A stretch of 5,552 nt of DNA from an uncultured Prosthecobacter sp. (GTDB lineage Bacteria > Verrucomicrobiota > Verrucomicrobiia > Verrucomicrobiales > Verrucomicrobiaceae). Location: positions 1 to 5,552 of the forward strand of contig CANNUR010000204.1 of the NCBI GenBank assembly GCA_947523045.1, read 5' to 3'. Shown here in pieces: positions 1 through 5,552 of the stretch (position 1 is its first letter; every line of letters begins with the position of its first letter). A program made the position numbers and the translations under genes. The notes below the pieces were generated by a model. That model saw nothing but the letters and a program-made list of their open reading frames with translations. It ran no database searches and was not told the origin of the DNA.

Positions 1-41
1 CGCTGGGCGCGTTCGAAGAGTTCCTGGGAGCGGGTGAACAT
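1..41 (-). CDS. hemL: Glutamate-1-semialdehyde 2,1-aminomutase, N-terminal fragment (partial)
   Basis: Reading from an ATG at 41-39, the visible peptide is MFTRSQELFERAQ before the window ends. This resembles the start of HemL proteins, where a short S/R-x-x-LF-x-x-A-Q/K segment precedes the conserved PGGVNSPVR motif, which would lie just outside the window. HemL is a cytoplasmic PLP enzyme that turns glutamate-1-semialdehyde into 5-aminolevulinate in the C5 tetrapyrrole pathway. The ATG is the only plausible start here: the frame has a TGA about 16 codons upstream and no GTG or TTG between. There is no Shine-Dalgarno sequence; the 14 bases before the ATG are almost all pyrimidine. The gene follows the DUF1501 gene on the same strand after 108 bases. 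Identification rests on 13 residues only, so another class III aminotransferase-like protein remains possible. Confidence 0.72.
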   Translation of the reverse strand, partial: MFTRSQELFERAQ

Positions 42-55
42 AGAAAGAGAGATAA
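42..55 (-). promoter_or_regulatory. Pyrimidine-rich tract directly before the hemL start
   Basis: On the coding strand this reads TTATCTCTCTTTCT, 13 of 14 bases being pyrimidine, and abuts the ATG. It sits where a ribosome binding site should be, yet has no match to GGAGG. It also directly follows the 3' arm of the inverted repeat 133-140/56-63, so it could serve as the U-rich tail of a weak terminator, as a site for ribosomal protein S1, or mark a start read without Shine-Dalgarno pairing. The sequence does not decide between these. Confidence 0.35.
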
Positions 56-140
56 GCTGTGAGTGAAGCTCATTCTTTCGCGCTTGTCACGGCAGGCTTC
101 ACGCCAGCGGAAAGATCGGCCGCCTTGGCCTCCTCACAGC
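56..140 (-). other. Candidate structured RNA (three-way junction) between the DUF1501 gene and hemL
   Basis: Three helices nest without conflict. The outer stem pairs 133-140 with 56-63 (GCTGTGAG with CTCACAGC on the coding strand, 8 perfect pairs). One inner arm pairs 96-101 with 64-69 (TGAAGC with GCTTCA; a seventh pair, 102 with 63, competes with the outer stem) and closes a loop of 26 bases. The other arm pairs 120-129 with 103-110, 8 pairs with a two-base bulge at 124-125 and a nine-base loop. Only 102 and 130-132 stay unpaired at the junction. Since both neighbours are transcribed in this direction, it would be a 5' leader of hemL or the 3' end of the upstream operon. I see no consensus of a riboswitch or ribozyme class that I know. 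It could be a leader regulator, a bulky terminator, or chance pairing in GC-rich DNA. Confidence 0.35.
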
Positions 141-149
141 CCCGCCGAT

Positions 150-1547
150 TCAGGCCAGGATGCCGGTGGCGACGTTGCCGCCGACGTTGGTCAGGCGGAA
201 ATCACGGCCGCCGTAGTTGTAGGTGAGCCGGGTGTGATCGAGGCCGAGCAGGTGCAGCATCGTTGCATGCCAGTCGTGGATGTGCATCGGGTCGAGCACC
301 GCCTTGTAGCCGATCTCGTCGGTGGCGCCATAGCGCAGGCCGCCCCTGACACCGCCGCCGGCCATCCAGATGGAATACCCCTTGTGGTTGTGATCGCGAC
401 CGTCGCCGCTCTGTGCGTAGGGCGTGCGGCCGAACTCGCCCGCCCAGACCACGAGGGTGTCCTTGAGCAGGCCGCGCGCCTTGAGGTCGGTCAGCAGCGC
501 CGCGATCGGGCGGTCGGTGGCGGCGCAGTTGGATGCCAGTTGCTCGCGCAGGCGGTTGTGATGATCCCACTGCACGCCCGAGGCGATCTCGATGAAGCGC
601 ACGCCGGCCTCGGCGAGGCGGCGCGCCAGCAGGCACTGGCGGGCGAACTGGTCCTTGCCCTGGCCGATGCCGTAAAGTTTCAGCACATGCTCCGGCTCGC
701 CGCGCAGGTCGAGCACGTCCGGCACCTCGCTCTGCATGCGGAAGGCCAGCTCGAAGGACTCGATCATGCCCTCGATCTGCGGATCGAATCCCTCGCGCGC
801 AAGCTTGTCCTCGTTGAGGCCGCGCACGAGGTCGATCTGGGCGCGCTGCAGGTCGCGCGGCACGCGGGCATTCCCGATGTTCTTCATCGGCGGGCCGGGC
901 GCCACGTCCTTCTTGAGCAGGGCGGCGTACAGGTCGGGCAACTGCGAGCCGCCGATTTTCGTGCCCTGGCAGATGGCGGGCAGGAAGGCGCTGCCGTAGT
1001 TCTGCGCGCCGCCGTTGTCGGCCGGTGGATTGAGGGTGATGAAGCCCGGCAGGTTTTCGTTGTCGGTGCCGAGGCCATAGAGCGTCCAGGCGCCGACCGA
1101 GGGGCGCACGAACTGGAAGCTGCCGGTGTGCATCTGCACGAGGGCCTGCGCGTGGTTGGGCAGGTCGGTGTGCATCGAGTTGATGATGCAGAGGTCGTCG
1201 GCGTGTTTCGCCAGTTCCGGGTGCAGCGTCGTCAGCCACTGGCCGGACTGGCCGTACTGGGCGAAGGGATGCACGGCGCCAAACAGCTTGGCCCCGGCCG
1301 AGTCGCGGCCGAGCGTGGCGGTTTGACCGTCACGCTTCGTCAGCTCCGGCTTGTAATCGAGCAGGTCGACGTGCGAGGGACCGCCGCGCATGGTCAGGAA
1401 GATGACACGCTTGGCGCGCGCTGGTAAATGCGGTGCCTTGGCGGCGAGACCGCTGCGCGCCTGGGCGAGGGCGGCGAAGGCCAGCCAGCCGATGCCGGAG
1501 GAGGCGGTGGCCAGCAGGTGGCGACGGGAGAACGGCATTGGGTTCAT
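150..1547 (-). CDS. DUF1501 family protein, Tat-exported, alkaline phosphatase/sulfatase-like
   Basis: A full-length 465-residue protein of the DUF1501 family, common in Planctomycetes and Verrucomicrobia and related to the alkaline phosphatase/sulfatase superfamily; no activity is established for the family as far as I know. Residues 1-32 look like a Tat signal: SRRHLL at 7-12, then a hydrophobic stretch to about 28 ending in AQA. The mature part opens with the core strand VIFLTM and GGPSHVD (55-61). Further conserved segments are SVGAWTLYGLG with NLPGF (150-169), WDHH (327-330), VVWAGEFGRTP (366-376), GRDHNHKGYSIWMAGGG (383-399) and the C-terminal HIHDWHATMLHLLGLDH (422-438), ending with GGRDFRLTNVGG. 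The Asp and His residues in these blocks are candidate metal ligands by analogy with the fold. The ATG at 1547-1545 was chosen; a second ATG three codons on also keeps the twin arginines. Neither has a clear ribosome binding site. It follows the secreted propeller gene by 35 bases, so it is probably last in that operon. Confidence 0.93.
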   Translation of the reverse strand: MNPMPFSRRHLLATASSGIGWLAFAALAQARSGLAAKAPHLPARAKRVIFLTMRGGPSHVDLLDYKPELTKRDGQTATLGRDSAGAKLFGAVHPFAQYGQSGQWLTTLHPELAKHADDLCIINSMHTDLPNHAQALVQMHTGSFQFVRPSVGAWTLYGLGTDNENLPGFITLNPPADNGGAQNYGSAFLPAICQGTKIGGSQLPDLYAALLKKDVAPGPPMKNIGNARVPRDLQRAQIDLVRGLNEDKLAREGFDPQIEGMIESFELAFRMQSEVPDVLDLRGEPEHVLKLYGIGQGKDQFARQCLLARRLAEAGVRFIEIASGVQWDHHNRLREQLASNCAATDRPIAALLTDLKARGLLKDTLVVWAGEFGRTPYAQSGDGRDHNHKGYSIWMAGGGVRGGLRYGATDEIGYKAVLDPMHIHDWHATMLHLLGLDHTRLTYNYGGRDFRLTNVGGNVATGILA

Positions 1548-1582
1548 GACCGTGTTGGGTTGGACGGGTGAAGTCGAAGGTC

Positions 1583-2953
1583 TCAGGGCCGGTTGCGTGC
1601 CGCCGCCAGCGCCGGATCGTCGAGATCGAGCCGATACAGGATCTGGTTGTAGTCATAACGCGGGGTGGGGGCCGCGTGTTGGGCGAATTCCTTGGTGTAG
1701 GTGCCCTCGAAGTAGAGCAGCGCCGATCCCTCCGGGGTGAACTCGGGGTGCAGGCGCGGGTTGTAGAAGGTCTGGTTGTCGTGGCTGACCACCTTGACCG
1801 CCGTGCCCCAGGGGCCGGTGGGCTGGTCGGCCTCGGCATACCAGAGTTCGCCAAAGACGGAGGGTTTGCCGAACTTCTCCATGAACACGGTCACCCAACG
1901 CTGACGATGGGCGTTCCAAGCGATCGAGCCGCTGTGCGGCGTGACTTTTTCGCCGCCGGCACCGGCGAGTGTCGCCTGCGGCTGCAGCACCTCCCAAGTG
2001 CCAGCATCCTGCCAGGCTTCAAAGGTCGCCGGGCAGCGCAGCACGGGCAGGGGATTGCCGAACAGCAGCCAGGCCTTGCCCTGCGCATCCTGCCACAGGG
2101 CGGGATGGCCGTCGGGCATGGGCGGCGGTTTGGGGGCGGTTGCCGACTTGGTCCAGAGCACGCGCAGCAGGTCGAACCGGGCCGCCTCGTCATCCCACAC
2201 GCACAGGCCGGTTTCATAGGCCTCCATCGGCGGCTCGATCTTGACGTAACTGCCAACCAGGCGCGGCCGGCCCTCGCGGTCGGGCACACTGACATAGCCG
2301 GACACCCAGGTGGGGCCCTTGCCGGGCATCTTGGCGACGCTGCGCGGCCGGCCGTTGGCGTCGGTGAAATACGCAAACGGCAGCTTCAGCGGCGGCTCGA
2401 GGGGTACCTGTGGACGGAGGTCGGTGGTGGCACTGCTCATGTCGAACAGGCCGAGCGGGTAGTTCGGCATCGTCGTGTCGCCCCAGGCCCAGAACAGCCG
2501 GCCGCGATGCACGGCGTTCTGCACGCTGTCGCAGCCGTGGATGCCCTGCTCTCGCCAGTCGAGGTGCTCACCCAGTTTCTGGCTTTCGGCGAACAGGCCG
2601 GCTCCGGTCAGGCGGCCGACCCGGCGGGCGGGCAGACGGCGTTCGACCTCGACGCGCAGCGTCTTGTCGGGCTCGGGTTGGAGTCGCACCCCGGCAAAGC
2701 CGAAGCCGTCCTTGGTTGCCTCGTAGCCGTGACCGATGACCGTGAACCAGACCTCGCGACCCATCAGTTCCGGCGCGTCGAGGGCGATGACGCCGGCATT
2801 GTCGGTGACAAAGTGCTGGTGGTGGGTGGTGCGCAATTCCACCAGCGGCACCGGCCACCCACCGCCCTTCTCAACCACCTCGATCCGGCAGGCAGGGGCG
2901 GCGGACAGCAGCGCGGGGCCGAGGGCGAAGAGCAGGAGCAGAAGACGGTGCAT
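1583..2953 (-). CDS. Secreted protein of unknown function: TTR/CNA-B-like domain plus probable beta-propeller
   Basis: A complete 456-residue protein. Residues 1-21 form a Sec signal peptide: MHR, a run of leucines, then SAAPA. Cys22 follows the likely cleavage site, but the preceding APA is not a good lipobox, so signal peptidase I cleavage is more likely than lipidation. Residues 23-105 look like a small beta-sandwich of the carboxypeptidase-regulatory/transthyretin type: a PVPLVELRT strand, then TDNAGVIALDAPELMG and VIGHGYE, the usual 'decoration, turn, G-Y' pattern. Residues 115-445 are rich in short beta strands with repeated W/F and Asp, including CDSVQNAVHRGRLFWAWGDT (141-160), NYPLGLFDMSSATTDL (164-179), HSGSIAWNAHRQRWV (340-354), GELWYAEADQPTGPW (368-382) and RYDYNQILYRLDLDD (432-446). 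This suggests a five-bladed propeller like those of glycoside hydrolase clan F/J or DUF4185 proteins, but catalytic residues cannot be assigned. I recall similar unnamed proteins in Planctomycetes. The ATG is preceded by GTGGGG, a weak ribosome site. Substrate and activity are unknown. Confidence 0.85.
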   Translation of the reverse strand: MHRLLLLLFALGPALLSAAPACRIEVVEKGGGWPVPLVELRTTHHQHFVTDNAGVIALDAPELMGREVWFTVIGHGYEATKDGFGFAGVRLQPEPDKTLRVEVERRLPARRVGRLTGAGLFAESQKLGEHLDWREQGIHGCDSVQNAVHRGRLFWAWGDTTMPNYPLGLFDMSSATTDLRPQVPLEPPLKLPFAYFTDANGRPRSVAKMPGKGPTWVSGYVSVPDREGRPRLVGSYVKIEPPMEAYETGLCVWDDEAARFDLLRVLWTKSATAPKPPPMPDGHPALWQDAQGKAWLLFGNPLPVLRCPATFEAWQDAGTWEVLQPQATLAGAGGEKVTPHSGSIAWNAHRQRWVTVFMEKFGKPSVFGELWYAEADQPTGPWGTAVKVVSHDNQTFYNPRLHPEFTPEGSALLYFEGTYTKEFAQHAAPTPRYDYNQILYRLDLDDPALAAARNRP

Positions 2954-3033
2954 CGTACCCCACGTGTCAGCGTGGAGCGGAAAAGTTCACTCCAACTTTT
3001 GGGCCGGGTCGAAAGCTCACACCGCGGTGCCTG
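2954..3033 (-). promoter_or_regulatory. Intergenic leader with overlapping short hairpins
   Basis: This 80-base gap separates the cytochrome gene from the secreted propeller gene. On the coding strand, in order, it can form AAAAGTT/AACTTTT (3000-2981), an alternative GGAGTG/CGCTCC (2993-2988 with 2979-2974, one G-U pair), and CCACG/CGTGG (2975-2971 with 2964-2960) only seven bases from the ATG. Neighbouring helices share bases, so they exclude one another, which is the geometry of an attenuator or a fold that hides the GTGGGG ribosome site. A ten-base palindrome CACCGCGGTG lies at 3020-3029. The helices are short, so chance is a real alternative. No convincing promoter boxes were seen. Confidence 0.3.
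2981..3000. repeat. Perfect 7-bp inverted repeat, AAAAGTT-6-AACTTTT
   Basis: The arms at 2981-2987 and 2994-3000 are perfectly complementary around a six-base spacer, and this is an A/T-rich patch in otherwise GC-rich DNA. It ends in TTTT on both strands, but the stem is too weak for a strong intrinsic terminator. It could be an operator for a dimeric regulator or a partial terminator after the cytochrome gene. Confidence 0.4.
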
Positions 3034-5552
3034 TCACTTGGCGATCTTCTCCGCCTCGCTGTCGCCGTGGTCGGCCTTGCCCTTGCGGCTGGCATTCGCC
3101 TGGGTGCGGGTGGCCAGGTAGGCCATGAGGTCGCGGAGGTCCGGCAGCGGCAGGGCGAGGGCCATCGGCGGCATGGCGGACATCGGCGGTGCCAGGCTGG
3201 CAATGTCGGCGCGTTTCAGCCGCGTCTCCTTGCCATCGACCCCGATGAGTAGAACCTCCTCGGCGGATTCCCTGGCCAGGCGGCCGACCAGGGCGGTGCC
3301 GTCCTTGAGCGTGGCCGAGGACATGCCGTAACCCTCGGCAATGACCGCGTTTGGGTTGATCAGGGATTCGAGCAGCTTGTCGGTCTTCAAACGCTCCGCC
3401 ACGGTGGTCAGTTCCGGCCCCTGCACGCTGCCCTCGCCGTTCATGAGGTGGCACTGCAGGCAGGCGCCCTGGTTGCGGAAGACGGTCTCGCCGCGGCCGG
3501 CGTCACCGCCCACCTCGGCGAGCAGTTGCGGCAGGTCGGTGTGGGTTTTCAGGACTGCGTGATTCTCCGCCTGCAGGCGCAGGAACAGATCGAGCCAGAG
3601 CTCGCGGCGGATCCGCGCCTGGCGCTCGCTCCACAGGCCGGCGACGGTGTCGAGCGGCAGCCCGGCGATGGCGGCGCGCGCCGGTTCAAGCCGTCCCTTG
3701 GTGATGGCATAGAGCGCGGCGTCTTCGATGCCGTCGAGCTTGCGGGCGAGGCCATGGCGCAGGGCGGCGGCCTTGACCTCGGGGGGCGACTGCTGGAGCA
3801 GCTTCGCCAGCAGGGCATTGTCCTCGGCCCTGCCAAGCTGGATCAGGCTGTCGAGCGAGGCCACGCGCACGTCGGCGGCCAGGGCGGTGTCGCCGGCCTG
3901 GCGGCGCAGCAGGGCTTCGTCGAGAGCAACACCGAGGGTGTTGGCAAGGCGGGTGCCGAGAGCAATGAGTTTGCCCTCCTTCTCCGAGTTGAGGAAACGC
4001 GGCAGGGCATCGGCCATGGCGCGCGCGAGCGGTTCGGCGGCGCGCTCCTTGACGACCTGCGGACGGTAGTGGCCGAGCACGGGATCGGTGTCGATGGCGG
4101 CGGTCCACATCTGCACGCCGTGCAGGGCGAACTCGCGCACGGGCACCGGCAGCGCCGGATGGCCGGCGAGTTCGACGAGGCGGCGGGCGTGCTCGGGTTG
4201 GCCGAGGCGGTAGTTGGCGGCGATGAGGCGGCGCTGCAGCGCCTCGGGCAGGTCGGTCGGGTCGAGCGCGGCCAGGGCGGCGCCGGCGGGTGAGTCGAGG
4301 GCGGCGGTGTCGTAGATGGCGCGCATGGCCTCATGGCGCACCTGGGCGTCGGCATCCTTCAAAAAGGCGGCGAGTCGCGGGCTGGCCTGACGGCGCAGGC
4401 AGAGCACGGCGAGCAGGCGCTGTTCCTTGTTGGCGCTGGTCACCCGCGCCGCGGCGGCCTCGACGGTGCCGACGCGGTCGAGTGCCGACAACTGGGCGTG
4501 GCGCAGTGTCACATCCACGGGAGTCATGCCGGCGCCGTAGAGGGCGTCGATAAGTTCGACATCGCCGGCCTCACCGATGCGGCCGAGGGCGACGGCGGCG
4601 AGGGAGCGGACGCGCGGCGAGTCATCGCGCAGCAGGCTGAGCAGGGCGGCTCGGGCCGGCTTGGCGCGCAGGTCGCCGAGGGTGCGGGCGGCATTGGCGC
4701 GGATTTCCAGGTCGGCATCCTTCGTCAGGGCGAGCAGCGGCTCGATGGCCTGCAGTTGGCCCAAGCCCCAGACGGCGTGCAGACGGGCGACCCGGGAGCC
4801 CTGGCTGGCCGCCAGCTTCGCGAGCGCATCACCGGCCCCGCGCTTGACCAGTTCAAACTGAGCCTCCTGGCGCACACGGCGGTCGGGATGGTCGAGCAGG
4901 GCGACCAGCGCGTCCACGTTGTGTTGGGCCAGTCCCGTGGCGAGCAGGGCGGCGGTTTTCGCACCGTTCTGGCGCAGGGCTGGATCCTTGGCAGTCAGCA
5001 CCTGCACGGAGGCGTTGGTGTTGACACTCCAACCCCCACCGAAGTCAGCGAGAAAGAGGCGACCATCGGGCGCCAGCGCCACGTCGGCGGCGGCGACACC
5101 GCGGACCAGTTCGGTCACGCCGGTCAGGGCGAAACCGGCGCCCTTGGGTTCAAAACCGACCCGCAGCGTGGAGGAGGCCTCCGGGGCGCCGCTGTAGTTG
5201 GTCAGCAGGAATTGCCCGCGCAGGTCTTCCGGAAGGGCATCGCCGGTCAGGAAGGTGAAACCGGAGGGGCCGTTGCCGACATGTGCCACCGGCGGGTGCA
5301 CCCACTGCGGCTGCGCCTCGTGCCAGAGGTCGAACATGCGCTCGGCCACCCAGACCGCGCGCGCCGGCCGGAAGTCGCCCCAGTCCAGCGCCTTGGCATA
5401 CTGGTGCGGCGACTGATGCGCCATGTTCCAGCCGGCGTCGCTGTTCTCCAGCACGTAGACCAGGCGCGCCTTGTCACCGATGTCGCCGGTGTTGTCGAAG
5501 GTGAAAAGATTGCCGTGGTCGTCGAAGGCGAGCTCCTGTGGGTTGCGCAGCC
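3034..5552 (-). CDS. PVC-type heme-binding protein: propeller dehydrogenase-like domain, HEAT repeats, C-terminal cytochrome c (5' partial)
   Basis: The frame is open to the window edge, so the gene starts outside; the in-frame GTG at 5454-5452 is an internal valine. Upstream of it the peptide LRNPQELAFDDHGNLFTFDN followed by TGDIGDKARLVYV is the typical conserved block of the membrane-bound-dehydrogenase-like N-terminal domain (TIGR02604; PQQ sugar/sorbosone dehydrogenase-like propeller). Numbering from that Val as 1: the propeller ends near 155 (DVALAPDGRLFLADF at 124-138); about 175-460 is a run of HEAT-like helical repeats (DRRVRQEAQFELVKRG, DLEIRANAARTLGDL, SPRVRSLAAVALGRIG); a helical linker follows; the C-terminal PVC cytochrome c domain (TIGR02603) has CLQCH at 665-669 (DNA 3462-3448) for covalent heme and Met758, Met761 or Met764 as the distal ligand. 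It ends in a charged tail, GDSEAEKIAK. It should act outside the cytoplasmic membrane, since heme attachment to CxxCH happens there; an oxidised sugar or alcohol substrate is inferred only. First visible gene of the probable three-gene operon. Confidence 0.93.
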   Translation of the reverse strand, partial: LRNPQELAFDDHGNLFTFDNTGDIGDKARLVYVLENSDAGWNMAHQSPHQYAKALDWGDFRPARAVWVAERMFDLWHEAQPQWVHPPVAHVGNGPSGFTFLTGDALPEDLRGQFLLTNYSGAPEASSTLRVGFEPKGAGFALTGVTELVRGVAAADVALAPDGRLFLADFGGGWSVNTNASVQVLTAKDPALRQNGAKTAALLATGLAQHNVDALVALLDHPDRRVRQEAQFELVKRGAGDALAKLAASQGSRVARLHAVWGLGQLQAIEPLLALTKDADLEIRANAARTLGDLRAKPARAALLSLLRDDSPRVRSLAAVALGRIGEAGDVELIDALYGAGMTPVDVTLRHAQLSALDRVGTVEAAAARVTSANKEQRLLAVLCLRRQASPRLAAFLKDADAQVRHEAMRAIYDTAALDSPAGAALAALDPTDLPEALQRRLIAANYRLGQPEHARRLVELAGHPALPVPVREFALHGVQMWTAAIDTDPVLGHYRPQVVKERAAEPLARAMADALPRFLNSEKEGKLIALGTRLANTLGVALDEALLRRQAGDTALAADVRVASLDSLIQLGRAEDNALLAKLLQQSPPEVKAAALRHGLARKLDGIEDAALYAITKGRLEPARAAIAGLPLDTVAGLWSERQARIRRELWLDLFLRLQAENHAVLKTHTDLPQLLAEVGGDAGRGETVFRNQGACLQCHLMNGEGSVQGPELTTVAERLKTDKLLESLINPNAVIAEGYGMSSATLKDGTALVGRLARESAEEVLLIGVDGKETRLKRADIASLAPPMSAMPPMALALPLPDLRDLMAYLATRTQANASRKGKADHGDSEAEKIAK

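Noticed and set aside
22..60. Strong intrinsic terminator ending at the pyrimidine tract
   Set aside because: The outer stem encloses 69 bases and the tract is interrupted by C residues, unlike a compact GC hairpin followed by a run of U. The possibility is noted under the structured region but not called.
56..140. Hammerhead ribozyme at the three-way junction
   Set aside because: The junction lacks the conserved CUGANGA and GAAA strands at the required positions; only the overall shape is similar.
63..1427. Long plus-strand open frame of 454 codons opposite the DUF1501 gene
   Set aside because: The DUF1501 frame on the other strand has clear family motifs throughout. The plus-strand peptide is low-complexity (A, G, V, R, H, Q rich) with no recognisable domain; such open antisense frames are expected where the true gene has G/C-biased third positions.
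2891..2953. Lipoprotein signal in the propeller protein because Cys22 follows the signal peptide
   Set aside because: The residues before the Cys are A-P-A; proline at -2 and alanine at -3 do not fit the usual L-[AST]-[GA]-C lipobox, whereas A-x-A fits signal peptidase I.
1568..3121. Long plus-strand open frame of 517 codons covering the propeller gene and the intergenic gap
   Set aside because: The minus-strand gene has a signal peptide and conserved-looking blocks, while this frame shows none and runs across an intergenic region into the neighbouring gene. It is best explained by high GC content.
3448..4293. Plus-strand open frame of 281 codons opposite the HEAT region
   Set aside because: Antisense to well-patterned HEAT repeats; the peptide is composition-biased and has no motif of its own.
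5452..5454. GTG as the start codon of the PVC cytochrome gene
   Set aside because: The frame continues upstream to the window edge and the extra 32 codons encode the conserved NPQELAFDD-GNLF block of the propeller domain, so this codon is internal.

Overview
The window is GC-rich and every supported gene lies on the minus strand, so it reads from the high coordinates to the low ones. The protein families point to the PVC superphylum, most likely Verrucomicrobia (an Opitutae-like lineage is a guess). The evidence is a Pirellula/Verrucomicrobium-type heme-binding protein (propeller, HEAT repeats, C-terminal CxxCH domain) and a Tat-exported DUF1501 protein, both typical of Planctomycetes and Verrucomicrobia.

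Layout in the direction of transcription: (1) 5552-3034, a large PVC-type c-type cytochrome/dehydrogenase-like protein whose N-terminus lies outside the window; (2) an 80-base gap with several short overlapping inverted repeats; (3) 2953-1583, a secreted protein of unknown function with a small N-terminal beta-sandwich-like domain and a probable beta-propeller; (4) a 35-base gap; (5) 1547-150, a DUF1501 protein of the alkaline phosphatase/sulfatase-like superfamily; (6) a 108-base gap that can fold into a compact three-way junction followed by a pyrimidine-rich tract; (7) 41-1, the first 13 codons of what looks like hemL (glutamate-1-semialdehyde 2,1-aminomutase), cut by the window edge.

The first three genes are close, co-directional and all apparently exported, so they probably form one operon. 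An extracytoplasmic redox protein, a secreted propeller protein and a Tat-exported hydrolase-like protein could act together on an external substrate, possibly a polysaccharide or sulfated/phosphorylated glycan, but the substrate is not visible from sequence. hemL is a housekeeping tetrapyrrole gene and may be a separate unit. No mobile element, CRISPR array, tRNA or rRNA was seen. The least explained parts are the unknown secreted propeller protein and the structured region ahead of hemL.
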